A DNA stretch of 64,000 nucleotides, taken from assembly GCF_046736045.1 (NCBI RefSeq), contig NZ_CP177134.1, forward strand, positions 1,240,001 to 1,304,000. The letters are read 5' to 3'. The number at the start of each line of letters is the position of its first letter. Positions within the stretch are counted from its first letter, which is position 1. A program made the position numbers and the translations under genes. The DNA is from Leptospira_A sp046736045. GTDB taxonomy: Bacteria > Spirochaetota > Leptospiria > Leptospirales > Leptospiraceae. This document shows, piece by piece, positions 53,415 through 62,908 of this stretch. The notes beneath the pieces were generated by a model. The model worked only from the letters and a program-made list of their open reading frames with translations. It was not told where the DNA came from and made no database searches.

Positions 53415-55160
53415 TTTTGAAAGTCGGGCGTAAAGCTCGCTTTGGTTCTGCAACTCTTCGTGGGTTCCGATAGAATCAATCTTTCCTTGTTGAATCACAA
53501 TAATCTGATCGGAACGAACGATCGTCGCAAGTCTGTGTGCAATCATAAGAGTCGTTCTATCTTTCATCAAAGAATCTAAAGCTTTTTGTACCATTCTTTC
53601 AGATTCCGAATCTAAGGCAGATGTGGCTTCATCTAAAAGTAAAATTTTAGGATTTCTTAAAATGGCGCGTGCGATTGCGATTCTTTGTTTCTGTCCTCCG
53701 GAAAGCCGTGTGCCCATATGGCCAAGGTCGGTATTGTAACCATCCTTCAAATGATCCATGAATTCAGTTACATACGCTTGTTCGGCGGCACGTTCTATTT
53801 CCTCTAAAGTTGCTTCCGGTCTTCCATAGGCGATATTTTCACGTAGAGTTCCTGAAAATAAAATCGGTTGTTGGGGAACAAATCCTATCAAAGAGCGGAG
53901 GTCTTTTAAGGTAAGGGAACGGATGTCGATTCCATCAATTGTGATCCTTCCTTGTTGCGGATCATAAAAACGTAAAATAAGTTCAAACAGTGTAGACTTT
54001 CCTCCACCGGAAGGACCGACGAGTGCGGTAGTTTTTTGAGCCGGTAAATTCAAATGAAAGGATTCGATTGCATTCCGATCAGGGCGGGACGGGTAATGAA
54101 ACGAAAGATTTTCAAATTTAATTTCACCAAATATATTCATTGGTAGGTGGATGGGTGTAAGTGGATCTTTGATATTGGATTCCGAATCTAAAAGTTCCAT
54201 CAGTCTTTCAGTTGCACCTGCAGCTCTTTGCAAATCCCCGATTACTTCCGATATGGCACCGACAGAGTTTGCTACCATGATCGCATAAAAAGAAAATGCT
54301 ATCAGCTCCCCACCTGTAATTCTACCTTCCAGAACATCCAAACCTCCGATCCATAACATAAAACTGATTCCGGCTAGTATGAATAAAATCACAGTCGCAA
54401 TCAACATGGATCTTTGTTTGATTCGAAGTACGGAAACGTCAAAAGCGTCTTCCACTGTTTCGTGGAATTTTTGTTTATCTATCTCTTGGTGGAAAAAACT
54501 CTGAACGATTTTGATATTGAAAAGTGATTCGCTTACATAAGAGCCTACGTTTGCAATTTTGTCCTGAGTGTCCCGGGAAAGTTTACGAACTTTCCTTCCA
54601 TAAAATAGAATCGGAAACAATACAAAAGGAACACTCATAAGAACGATTGCCGTCAATTTTACATTGGTAACGAAAAGAAAAATCATTCCTCCGAGGAACA
54701 ACAATAGATTGCGAAGTGCAATGGAAGCGGAAGAACCGATGACCGTTTGTAAAAGTGTTGTGTCCGTTGTGATTCTGGATTGGATTTCTCCTGGAGAATT
54801 GGTCTCAAAAAAATGAGGGTGGAGGTCTATCACATGTCGGAATACATCGGTTCGGATATCGGAAGATACTCTCTCACCGATCCAGGATACGAGGTAATGT
54901 CTCATATAAGTTCCCGCGGCTAACAAGAAACCGATGAAGATCAATATAAATAGAGAAAAGGTTAATTCTTCTTTTGATCTTGCAGTGAAACCTGCGTCTA
55001 CCAGATGTTTCAATCCTTGTCCTAAAGAAAGAGTGATGGCGGCTGTGAAGAGGAGTGCAAAGGAAGAAAGGGAAATTTGTAATCGGTAGGGCTTTAGGTA
55101 AGCCAGAGTTTTGGTAAGGACTTTTAAGTTTTTACTGATAGGGCGGTTTGAGTCTTTCAA
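53397..55160 (-). CDS. ABC exporter half-transporter (MsbA/multidrug type)
   Basis: The product is 587 residues: a six-helix membrane domain (about residues 25-320), then an ATPase domain. Walker A GPSGGGKST is at about 383, the signature LSGGQKQRIAIARA at about 487, and Walker B ILLLDEATSALDSESE follows. It should work as a homodimer, moving lipids, drugs or peptides outward. It closes the envelope operon after M23-like, bactofilin and YaaR genes, with a 3-base gap. Transport of an envelope component is plausible but not shown. Confidence 0.9.
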   Translation of the reverse strand: MKDSNRPISKNLKVLTKTLAYLKPYRLQISLSSFALLFTAAITLSLGQGLKHLVDAGFTARSKEELTFSLFILIFIGFLLAAGTYMRHYLVSWIGERVSSDIRTDVFRHVIDLHPHFFETNSPGEIQSRITTDTTLLQTVIGSSASIALRNLLLFLGGMIFLFVTNVKLTAIVLMSVPFVLFPILFYGRKVRKLSRDTQDKIANVGSYVSESLFNIKIVQSFFHQEIDKQKFHETVEDAFDVSVLRIKQRSMLIATVILFILAGISFMLWIGGLDVLEGRITGGELIAFSFYAIMVANSVGAISEVIGDLQRAAGATERLMELLDSESNIKDPLTPIHLPMNIFGEIKFENLSFHYPSRPDRNAIESFHLNLPAQKTTALVGPSGGGKSTLFELILRFYDPQQGRITIDGIDIRSLTLKDLRSLIGFVPQQPILFSGTLRENIAYGRPEATLEEIERAAEQAYVTEFMDHLKDGYNTDLGHMGTRLSGGQKQRIAIARAILRNPKILLLDEATSALDSESERMVQKALDSLMKDRTTLMIAHRLATIVRSDQIIVIQQGKIDSIGTHEELQNQSELYARLSKLQFQT

Positions 55161-55163
55161 AAT

Positions 55164-55631
55164 TTATCCTTTTAGATCAATTAATAGACCTCTGATTTCA
55201 TCTAATTGTTTCAAAATAGCGAACGCGGAATTGTTCGGAGAAAACATTGTTTTTGCCAAAAGATCCAATTTCTCATCTATAATTTTGACGTAACGAATGT
55301 CTTTATTATCATTGCGACCTCGTGAAGGTGCCTGAATCACTTTATGATTTTTCTTTAAAATCAATTGAGCAATGGTTTTGATATGTTCTTTGTATTCTTT
55401 CAGATGGGAATGATTGGGATTTGCGATCAGAGCTTTTTCCAGATCGGGGAGATCTTTCCAAAGTTCGTTGAGTTCTTTTGTGTTTTCCTGATCGGATGGA
55501 ACGATCGATTCCAAGATTTCTAAAAAGCTAAGATTTTTAGATTCGGATGTTTCTTGTAGTTTGTCTTTCTCTCCGGGCTTTTTTTTGAGGGAATTGGAAA
55601 CTGGTTTGTTATTTGTATTTTGTACGAACAT
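55164..55631 (-). CDS. YaaR/DUF327 family protein
   Basis: The product is 155 residues. LSFLEILESIVPSDQEN begins the family domain, and APSRGRNDNKDIRYVKIIDEKLDLLA is its C-terminal hallmark, given here only in part by positions 105-130. The family is found in Firmicutes and spirochaetes; its role is not established to my knowledge. It has no signal peptide. The gene is 16 bases after the bactofilin gene and 3 bases before the ABC exporter. Confidence 0.8.
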   Translation of the reverse strand: MFVQNTNNKPVSNSLKKKPGEKDKLQETSESKNLSFLEILESIVPSDQENTKELNELWKDLPDLEKALIANPNHSHLKEYKEHIKTIAQLILKKNHKVIQAPSRGRNDNKDIRYVKIIDEKLDLLAKTMFSPNNSAFAILKQLDEIRGLLIDLKG

Positions 55632-55647
55632 GGATCCCCCGAAACTT

Positions 55648-55995
55648 TTACGTAGGGTTGATCGTACACTTACCGTGAAAAATCACACCCTCTTCTACGA
55701 TCAATCTGGGAGTAACTACATCCCCTTCCAATCTACAACTGGAAAGAAGAGTTACCCTTTCTGTTGCAAAAATATTGCCTCGGATTTCCCCGCCGGCTAC
55801 TACTACTTTTGCTCTGATATCAGTATCGACGATTCCCGTTTTTCCTATAAGGACTTTACCGTCGGTTTCGAGAACTCCGCGGAATCTACCGTCGATACGA
55901 ATGAGTCCGGAAAATTTAAATTCACCAGTGAACTCAGCACCTTCACCGATGACACTATTGACTAAATACTCTTGTTCTATTTCAGGTGAAGGCAT
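55648..55995 (-). CDS. Bactofilin
   Basis: The product is 115 residues and forms a right-handed beta-helix. The repeating glycine-rich turns SVIGEGAEFTGEF, SGLIRIDGRFRG, GKVLIGKTG and AGGEIRGNIF are the bactofilin (DUF583) pattern. Bactofilins polymerise without nucleotide and set cell shape. In several bacteria they sit next to an M23 protein, as here, where the M23 stop overlaps this start by one base. In Leptospira bactofilins have been linked to helical shape. Confidence 0.92.
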   Translation of the reverse strand: MPSPEIEQEYLVNSVIGEGAEFTGEFKFSGLIRIDGRFRGVLETDGKVLIGKTGIVDTDIRAKVVVAGGEIRGNIFATERVTLLSSCRLEGDVVTPRLIVEEGVIFHGKCTINPT

Positions 55996-56990
55996 TATTC
56001 TTGGATTTGATTGAGAAAGGAAAATGGATTGAGAGGTTGTGTTCCGACATGGACTTCATAATGTAAATGATAGATAGGGTTTTCAGGAGTTTTCCCCACA
56101 TAACCAATCACATCTGATTTGGAAATGCGTTCTCCTTTTTTCACTTTGACCCGGTCGAGATTGGAGTAAATCGTTTTCCATCCGAATTTATGTGCGAGCT
56201 TGATATAATAACCTGTGGCAGGAGAAAATCCTGTATCGAATACCAATCCGGGAGCAGTAGCAACTACTTCGGCACCAGGGAAAGATCCGATATCCAAACC
56301 TTTGTTCAATTCTTCTTTTCCGGTAATAGGAGAAAGATATTTTCCAAAAGGAAATAAGACGTATCCTTTGGTTGGCCAAATGGAAGGAGTATTTCGAATG
56401 ATACTTTTTCTTTTTTTGATGAGTTTGATGATCTCATCGGATAATTCTGAAGATAATTTCAAATTATGAATGTCTTCTTTGATGCGAAAGGACTCATCAG
56501 TGATGTCCGTTTGAGGAGTTCCTTGTAAAGAAGCGAATTGATTTAGATTTGCCGCTCCACCCATACCTTTGGAAACACGTGCCGGATCTCCTCCCAGTTT
56601 GATGTAAAGACTGGAAATCTTTTCATAATAATACTGGATCGTTTCGTGCAATGAACCCACTTCTTCTTTCATCTTGGAAGATTGGCGGATAAAGTCCTTG
56701 TTGGTAAGATTAAGTTCTGTTAGCTGGTGAACCGAACCGCTATGTGATAAAACATTCACAGCGCTGATGACAAGTAAAATGACAACGATACCGATAAAAA
56801 TGGAAATAGCTTTGTAGGAGATGATGAAATTGATAGTTCTGCGGTCGGTATGAGGAATGACCATAATCGTCAGTCTTTCCCTGCCTTTTTTGTCTAAATC
56901 TTCGTAACGCTGAGATAGGCGCAACTTCCACTCTTGGAATTTGTACCTAAGGCGGTAAAAGATCAGATTCAGGCGGTTCTTGAAATTCAC
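55995..56990 (-). CDS. M23-like membrane protein with degenerate catalytic site
   Basis: The product is 331 residues: a cytoplasmic N-terminus (1-50), one membrane helix (about 55-78), a coiled-coil neck and a C-terminal M23/LytM domain. The HxGxD zinc motif reads NKGLD (N229, D233), and the YSHL position reads YSNL (N277). HLH is retained (H308, H310). One zinc ligand and one catalytic His are therefore replaced, so hydrolysis is unlikely. It likely acts as a periplasmic binding or scaffold partner for bactofilin. It is the first gene of the operon. Confidence 0.85.
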   Translation of the reverse strand: MNFKNRLNLIFYRLRYKFQEWKLRLSQRYEDLDKKGRERLTIMVIPHTDRRTINFIISYKAISIFIGIVVILLVISAVNVLSHSGSVHQLTELNLTNKDFIRQSSKMKEEVGSLHETIQYYYEKISSLYIKLGGDPARVSKGMGGAANLNQFASLQGTPQTDITDESFRIKEDIHNLKLSSELSDEIIKLIKKRKSIIRNTPSIWPTKGYVLFPFGKYLSPITGKEELNKGLDIGSFPGAEVVATAPGLVFDTGFSPATGYYIKLAHKFGWKTIYSNLDRVKVKKGERISKSDVIGYVGKTPENPIYHLHYEVHVGTQPLNPFSFLNQIQE

Positions 56991-57094
56991 TTTATTTTAG
57001 CTTATCCGGTTGTTTTAATAAAACATTACGTTCTTCTTTAACTTTCGATGGAATTTTCATTTTCAGTCAATCTAATTTGCAAAACCTGAGCTAT

Positions 57095-57901
57095 ATGGCC
57101 TATTCTTTAATCGATACACATTGCCATTTGGACATAATCCAGGAGCAAGGACAAGATATAGTCGAATCCTTGCAAAAATCCGCCTCAGCCGGCGTGAAAA
57201 AAATTGTGCAGATTGGAATCGATCTTCCTAGTTCTTTGAAAGCTAGGGAAATTGCTGACAGTTTTTCTACAGAAGACTTGAAGATTCACTACACTGTAGG
57301 TTGCCATCCTACCGAGACTCATGAATTTCCAAATGCAGATCAGATACTTGCGTTTGCCGAAAAACAATTGGATCATCCGAGATTCACGGGAATCGGTGAG
57401 ATCGGAATGGATTTGTATCACGATGCTTCTACAAAAAAATTGCAGAGAGAAATCTTTTCCAAATTTCTGGAATTTTCCGCAAAACACCAATTGCCTGTGG
57501 TCATTCATTCCAGAGATGCGTTTGAAGAAACGTATGAAGCACTTTCCGAATTCAAAGGAAAAGCTTTTGGTGTGATTCATTGTTTTACTTATGATTACGA
57601 AGCCGGACGGAAATTTGTGGATCTGGGTTATTATGTTTCTTTTTCAGGAATCGTAGCTTTTAAAAATGCAACTGACATTCATGAGGCGGCAAAAAAACTT
57701 CCTTTGAACGCTTTGTTGATTGAAACGGACTCTCCTTTTTTGGCACCTCCCCCTCATCGTGGAAAAAGAAATGATTCTTCCAATATGCCTTATATATTGG
57801 AAAGGATGTTTTCTTTACGCGAAGAAACCAATGTTTCCGTTACCGAACAATTATATTCCAATTCAGAAAAATTTATAAACAGAAAGGCTTACTATGCTTG
57901 A
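57095..57901 (+). CDS. tatD: TatD family metal-dependent hydrolase
   Basis: The product is 268 residues from ATG 57095; an in-frame TTG at 57077 adds six residues. Metal motifs are IDTHCHLD, GEIGMDLYHD, VIHSRDAFEE, VIHCFTYD and LIETDSPFLAPPPHRGKRN, in the TatD order. The family has DNase and D-aminoacyl-tRNA deacylase-like activities. It overlaps serS by 8 bases, so the two are coupled. Confidence 0.92.
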   Translation: MAYSLIDTHCHLDIIQEQGQDIVESLQKSASAGVKKIVQIGIDLPSSLKAREIADSFSTEDLKIHYTVGCHPTETHEFPNADQILAFAEKQLDHPRFTGIGEIGMDLYHDASTKKLQREIFSKFLEFSAKHQLPVVIHSRDAFEETYEALSEFKGKAFGVIHCFTYDYEAGRKFVDLGYYVSFSGIVAFKNATDIHEAAKKLPLNALLIETDSPFLAPPPHRGKRNDSSNMPYILERMFSLREETNVSVTEQLYSNSEKFINRKAYYA

Positions 57902-59150
57902 TATCAATCGAATTTTACAAGACCCGGAAGAGTTGATTGTTTCTTTAAAAAAACGCGGAGCCTATAACGCCGACATTGAAACAAAAATCAAAGATGTTGC
58001 TACCAAACAAAAATCTTTGAAACAGGAAGCAGAAAATCTTCGTGCAGAGAGAAACAAAGTTTCGAAAGAAATAGGAATTTTAAAAGCACAAGGGAAAGAC
58101 ATCACTGAAGTTTCCAACTCCGTTAAAGGTGTGGGAGATCGAATCAAAGAGATTGAAGATGAACTTAGCAAACAAGAAGAATCCCTTCATGATTTGAATA
58201 TAGGTCTTCCGAATATATTGGACGAATCCGTTCCTGAAGGAAAAAGCGAAGAAGACAATGTTTTGGTTCGGAGTTGGGGAGAAATTCCCAAATTTACATT
58301 TTCGCCTAAAGCGCATTATGATATCGGCGAATCCATGAAGATCTTCGATTTTGAAAGAGGGGTAAAACTTTCAGGAGCCCGCTTTTATACTTATCGCGGA
58401 TTAGGTGCTAAAATGGAAAGAGCACTGATGAACCTGATGTTGGATACTCATACGGGTTCCAATGGTTATGAAGAGATGTGGGTTCCCGTATTGGTTAATG
58501 ATGAGTCAATGACGGCAACAGGACAATTGCCAAAATTTGCAGAAGATTTTTATCGTTTGGAAAAAGACGGACTCAATTTGATTCCTACGGCAGAGGTTCC
58601 TCTTACGAATTACTATCGAGATGAAATTTTGAATGAGAAAGATCTTCCTATTTCCGTTTGCGCTCATACCCCTTGTTTTCGGAGAGAAGCCGGTTCTTAC
58701 GGAAGAGATACAAGAGGACTCGTACGTGTGCACCAATTTCAAAAAGTGGAATTGGTAAAATTCACCAGCCAGGAATCTTCCAAAGATGAGCACGAAAAAA
58801 TGCTTTCTGATGCAGAGTCCATTTTACAAAAACTGAAATTGCCTTATCGAGTCATGTTGCTTTGCAGTAGGGATATTTCCAGCTCATCCTCAAAAACCTA
58901 TGATATTGAAGTTTGGATGCCCGGTTTGAACCGTTTTATGGAAATTTCCTCTGTTTCTAATTTCAAGGACTATCAAGCAAGAAGGGGAAAAATTCGATAC
59001 AAATCGAAGGAAGGTAAAAACTTACTAGTTCACACTCTCAATGGTTCAGGGCTTGCGATCGGAAGAACGCTGGCAGCTGTGATTGAGAACTACCAACTAG
59101 AAGACGGAACCTTCCAAATTCCGGAAGCATTGCAAAAATACCTTCCGTAA
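57894..59150 (+). CDS. serS: Seryl-tRNA synthetase
   Basis: The product is 418 residues. An N-terminal coiled-coil arm (about 25-105) binds the long variable arm of tRNA-Ser. Class II motif 2 is CFRREAGSYGRDTRGLVRVHQF, cited here by position 260-281, and motif 3 is NGSGLAIGRTLAAVIENYQ (about 382). AEVPLTNYYRDEIL is the serine-site segment. Complete. Cotranscribed with tatD. Confidence 0.97.
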   Translation: MLDINRILQDPEELIVSLKKRGAYNADIETKIKDVATKQKSLKQEAENLRAERNKVSKEIGILKAQGKDITEVSNSVKGVGDRIKEIEDELSKQEESLHDLNIGLPNILDESVPEGKSEEDNVLVRSWGEIPKFTFSPKAHYDIGESMKIFDFERGVKLSGARFYTYRGLGAKMERALMNLMLDTHTGSNGYEEMWVPVLVNDESMTATGQLPKFAEDFYRLEKDGLNLIPTAEVPLTNYYRDEILNEKDLPISVCAHTPCFRREAGSYGRDTRGLVRVHQFQKVELVKFTSQESSKDEHEKMLSDAESILQKLKLPYRVMLLCSRDISSSSSKTYDIEVWMPGLNRFMEISSVSNFKDYQARRGKIRYKSKEGKNLLVHTLNGSGLAIGRTLAAVIENYQLEDGTFQIPEALQKYLP

Positions 59151-59182
59151 TTTTTTGAAAGCCGGGATACCGGGAGGTCTCT

Positions 59183-60442
59183 ATGTTGAAATTTACTTTC
59201 TTGGTATTTATACTTTGTTTTGCGGGGACATCCGTTTTCCCGCAAGATAAGGAATCTCCTCCCATCATTGTCGAACCGATTAAAGGCAAAATCAATACCA
59301 ACTTTCAGGAGTTTGCCCCTACTCTCACTCCGGATGCAAAAACACTTTATTTTTATTCCAAAAGAAGTAGCGGCAGTTATACGGATATATTCAAAAGCAA
59401 TTTGGAAAAAGACGGGCAATGGTCTTTTCCGGAAGAAGTGGATGAAATCAATTCCGAATTTGATGATCAAAGCCCTTTCATTTCAAGAGATGGAAAAACA
59501 TTGCTGCTTTCTTCCAACCGGGACGGAGCCGTGGAAGTGGAATTGCCGAATGGTAAAGTAGGAATATCCAGAGACTTATACATATCCCAGTGGCAAGGTA
59601 AACGATGGAGCACCCCCGAAGCATTACCAGCTGCAATCAATACGGAGGAGATTGAAGAAAATCCGCATTTGTTAGGCGACACTCTTTTGTTTACTCGTTA
59701 TCCATTCAGCCAGCCGGAAAAAGCCAGGATCTTTTTATCCAAACGAAATGGAACGACTTGGTCCAAGCCAACTCCTCTTCCCGAACCAATCAATGATTCA
59801 AATTCAACGATCGGAGCAGCATGGAATGATGAAGGTACTATTTTATTCTTTGCTTCGAATCGTCCGGGTGGTTTCGGAGGATATGACCTTTATATGATCA
59901 AACACGATTCCGGTAAATTTTCAGATTTGGAGAATTTAGGCGTAGGTATAAATACGGAAGAAGACGAAGCATATATCATTTATCAACAGGTAAAGAAAAC
60001 ATTTGTATTTTGTAGAAGAGTGGAAAACAGATCTTTCGATATTTATACCGCATCCATTCCGAAAAAAGAAACTGTCATAGAAGAAATGTTAGTGGAAAAG
60101 AAACGTTTTTCTTTGGACAATATATATTTCGAGAGGGCTTCGGCGAAATTAAAAAACGAATCTACATCTCCATTGGATTCGGTTGTAAATTATTTACATG
60201 AAAATCCCAAGGTGCGAATGAAAATTATCGGTCACACGGATATAACCGGAACGTTCGATGATAATATGATTCTTTCGAAAGACAGAGCAAAGTCTGTAAA
60301 GGAATATCTCATTGCAAAAGGTGTTGATACCAATCGTTTGGAAACGGATGGTAAAGGGCCGACGGAACCGCTCATTAATAAATCAGATGAAGAATCCTCT
60401 CGCAAGAACCGTAGAACAGAATTTGTGATAATGGAGAATTAA
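59183..60442 (+). CDS. OmpA-family protein with PD40 repeats
   Basis: The product is 419 residues with a signal peptide (KFTFLVFILCFAGTSVFPQ). Residues about 40-290 hold four to five PD40/WD40-like beta-propeller units, for example FAPTLTPDAKTLYFYSKR, QSPFISRDGKTLLLSSNRDG and GAAWNDEGTILFFASNRPGG. The C-terminal OmpA domain (about 305-418) has MKIIGHTDITG and LSKDRAKSVKEYL, which bind peptidoglycan. A periplasmic protein fixed to the wall, similar in plan to Pal/TolB combined, is likely. A GGGAGG ribosome site precedes ATG. Confidence 0.88.
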   Translation: MLKFTFLVFILCFAGTSVFPQDKESPPIIVEPIKGKINTNFQEFAPTLTPDAKTLYFYSKRSSGSYTDIFKSNLEKDGQWSFPEEVDEINSEFDDQSPFISRDGKTLLLSSNRDGAVEVELPNGKVGISRDLYISQWQGKRWSTPEALPAAINTEEIEENPHLLGDTLLFTRYPFSQPEKARIFLSKRNGTTWSKPTPLPEPINDSNSTIGAAWNDEGTILFFASNRPGGFGGYDLYMIKHDSGKFSDLENLGVGINTEEDEAYIIYQQVKKTFVFCRRVENRSFDIYTASIPKKETVIEEMLVEKKRFSLDNIYFERASAKLKNESTSPLDSVVNYLHENPKVRMKIIGHTDITGTFDDNMILSKDRAKSVKEYLIAKGVDTNRLETDGKGPTEPLINKSDEESSRKNRRTEFVIMEN

Positions 60443-60486
60443 TTTTTCCTTGATTCCTTTTCATATTTAAAAGGGAATTTAGGACA

Positions 60487-61353
60487 GTGGTTTCTTTAAA
60501 TTATAAATCTGTAATGAGCGGAATCATAATATGGCTTTCGCTTATTTTGTTTTTCAGTTGCCCTGTTTTTTCTCAAACCAGTCCGACTCTGGACAAAATC
60601 AAAAAAACAAAACTGCTTACTATTTCTGTAAATGAATTTTATGATCCTTTCTATATTGAAAATCCGCTACCTGATTATCCCGGTTTGGATGTAGAGCTAG
60701 GACAGGAGTATGCTAAGTTTTTAGATGTAGATTTGCGAATCATTCCTTTGCGAACTTTTGACCAACATGCACGTAATTTGGAAAAAGGAGATACTCAGAT
60801 TGCTCTTGCCGGACTATCTTCATCCATCGCCCGTTTTAAGGATGTTTATTTTACCGAGCCGTACTTAGTATCGACTCCTGCCGGTTTGGTGAGTCGTTCC
60901 AGTTTACCTCCCGAACCGGCAGGGCAGATTGTGACGGTTCAACTTTTTCGCAATCTGGGTGATTTGCAAAACGTTGCAGGTATATCTTATTCCGTATTGT
61001 CCAATAGTTCGAATCATCATTATCTGAAGGAAACATTCCCAAAAGCGCAAGTATACTCTTACTTTACCAGTGAAGCTGCGTTGAATGAATTAAAGAAAAA
61101 CAATGTGAATTGTTTTGTTGCAGACTCTTTCTATATACAGGCATTGCTTCAAAAAGATTCTTCACTTCGTGCTTCCTATCTTCCGATTTTGGGTGTGGTT
61201 CAGGAAGACCATATCAGTATGGCTGTTGCTAAGAAGGATTTGGAATTCATTTACCATCTTAATTTTTTTATCAAAGAATACAAACGAACCGGTAAGATGC
61301 AAAAGTTAGTTAGTAAATATTTTAAATCAAACCAGTGGGTAAAAAAAGAATAA
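60487..61353 (+). CDS. Family 3 extracellular solute-binding protein
   Basis: The product is 288 residues from GTG 60487, which follows AGGACA; an ATG at 60514 has no ribosome site. The signal peptide ends near PVFSQ. The periplasmic-binding fold has LLTISVNEFYDPFYIENP, DVELGQEYAKFL, FTEPYLVSTPAGLV and IAVAKK-like IISMAVAKKDLEF. It resembles amino-acid binding proteins of ABC importers, but no permease or ATPase is adjacent. It may act as a sensor or orphan binding protein. Followed by the barrel protein after 6 bases. Confidence 0.8.
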   Translation: MVSLNYKSVMSGIIIWLSLILFFSCPVFSQTSPTLDKIKKTKLLTISVNEFYDPFYIENPLPDYPGLDVELGQEYAKFLDVDLRIIPLRTFDQHARNLEKGDTQIALAGLSSSIARFKDVYFTEPYLVSTPAGLVSRSSLPPEPAGQIVTVQLFRNLGDLQNVAGISYSVLSNSSNHHYLKETFPKAQVYSYFTSEAALNELKKNNVNCFVADSFYIQALLQKDSSLRASYLPILGVVQEDHISMAVAKKDLEFIYHLNFFIKEYKRTGKMQKLVSKYFKSNQWVKKE

Positions 61354-61359
61354 CCGGAA

Positions 61360-62898
61360 ATGAAAAAAGGATTCTTTTGCTTTGCCTTAATTTTATCCGC
61401 TTCCGGTTTGTTTGCCCAAGAAGAGGAGTCACAGAAGACATCTCTGAACTTTAACGGATCCTTTCGCGTAAGAGCAACCAATGTGGGAAGAGATGTGCTT
61501 TTGAGTCGCACAACTCCTGTTACTCCTGTAACCAATCCTGAAAAAGAATACAATGACAGGGTACAATCCGATGCGAATGCAATCGCGCAGGATATAGATA
61601 GAAGAAAACAAGGATTACCTTCTCAGCTAACACCTCGTAGAGAAGATGTGAGTTACTACGATACCAGATTTTTATACAATATGAGTTTTTCTACGGGAAA
61701 GTATGTAGAAGGAATCTGGGGGATGCAGGTTGGGGATATTCCTTTCGGGGGGAAAGGACTTCGTTCCACAGGTCCGGACGGATTTGACCCTGGAATCATA
61801 GGACCAGGTTCCGGTGGAGAAAGAGGAAGAACCGCAGCAGTCAATGTGCAGACAAACTTTCTTTATTTAAACTTTAGAATTCCCGAATCCGCATTATTTA
61901 TCAAAGTAGGCCAACAATTATTTTCAAGCGCTCAAGGTAGAGTTTTATTTTCTACTGGAACAGGAGTTAGTGTTCTTAAAAATTTTCAATTTCTCAGACT
62001 CTCTTGGGAAGGTGGTGTTTTAAGAGCGAAAGATCAAAGTTTTCTGGATGTGGACAAAAACGGTTTTGCGGATAAAAATTATCAAAACTCAAACATCTTT
62101 TATAACAAGATGAGGATTGAATACTTTAGAAATGTCAGAAATGAAATTTACAGTTATTACCTGGATGATAATGATAAGACGGACGGAGAAACATCCCGTT
62201 TGTTTTGGCATGGGTTTCATAACGAATTTAATTTTCAGACTTTTTCGTTTGTCGTACATGGAATTTATAATGCAGGTGTTGTAAAAAAACTTACACCTCT
62301 GGTAGATGAAAATCAAATCACCTATTACAATACTACCAAAAGACATGCCATCAAAGGTGGTATGTATGATTTTCAATTTACTTACAGATGGAATGAATCT
62401 TTAAATTTTAATTTAATCGCTTTGGGAACAACGGGTCGCCCCGGTTATGATAAAAATGGGGAAGAGGCCAATCTAAAAGGAAATGGATACAGAACTTTAG
62501 CTCCCGGATTTTCCATTTCGAACATAGCAACCGACTTTACCGGCGGTTATGCGCTGTTCAACGGAGCTAGTTTTTCGGGTTTGAATGAATACGGGGCCTT
62601 TACAAATATCATAGCTTTTGGTCCGTATCAATTTACGTTGGGCTACTATCAACTTTGGGCCACCAAATCACCGGAGATTAAAATCAATCGTGAATTCAAC
62701 GAGTGGGCTGGTTACAAAACATCCACATATATGGGAATGGAATACAATTTGAATGTTCGTTATAATGTTACGTCGGATTTTCAAATTATATTTCGTTCCG
62801 GCTATTATGTTGCGGGTGATGCGTTACTTGTCTTATTGGATTCGAAATACGGCAGGGTGCTTCGCGAAGCATTTGTAACTTTCGAACATAGATTCTAA
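61360..62898 (+). CDS. Outer-membrane beta-barrel protein (porin-like)
   Basis: The product is 512 residues. The signal peptide MKKGFFCFALILSASGLFAQ is clear. Alternating hydrophobic and polar strands, many Tyr/Phe, and a C-terminal EHRF ending in Phe indicate an outer-membrane barrel. No exact family identified; it resembles the alginate export/long porin-like proteins of Leptospira. It may pair with the solute-binding protein just upstream, but that is inference. Confidence 0.7.
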   Translation: MKKGFFCFALILSASGLFAQEEESQKTSLNFNGSFRVRATNVGRDVLLSRTTPVTPVTNPEKEYNDRVQSDANAIAQDIDRRKQGLPSQLTPRREDVSYYDTRFLYNMSFSTGKYVEGIWGMQVGDIPFGGKGLRSTGPDGFDPGIIGPGSGGERGRTAAVNVQTNFLYLNFRIPESALFIKVGQQLFSSAQGRVLFSTGTGVSVLKNFQFLRLSWEGGVLRAKDQSFLDVDKNGFADKNYQNSNIFYNKMRIEYFRNVRNEIYSYYLDDNDKTDGETSRLFWHGFHNEFNFQTFSFVVHGIYNAGVVKKLTPLVDENQITYYNTTKRHAIKGGMYDFQFTYRWNESLNFNLIALGTTGRPGYDKNGEEANLKGNGYRTLAPGFSISNIATDFTGGYALFNGASFSGLNEYGAFTNIIAFGPYQFTLGYYQLWATKSPEIKINREFNEWAGYKTSTYMGMEYNLNVRYNVTSDFQIIFRSGYYVAGDALLVLLDSKYGRVLREAFVTFEHRF

Positions 62899-62908
62899 GA
62901 AACAAAAA

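Noticed and set aside
60487..62898. Solute-binding and barrel genes as part of a new import system
   Set aside because: No ABC permease, ATPase or TonB-dependent features are adjacent, and neither protein shows partner-specific motifs.
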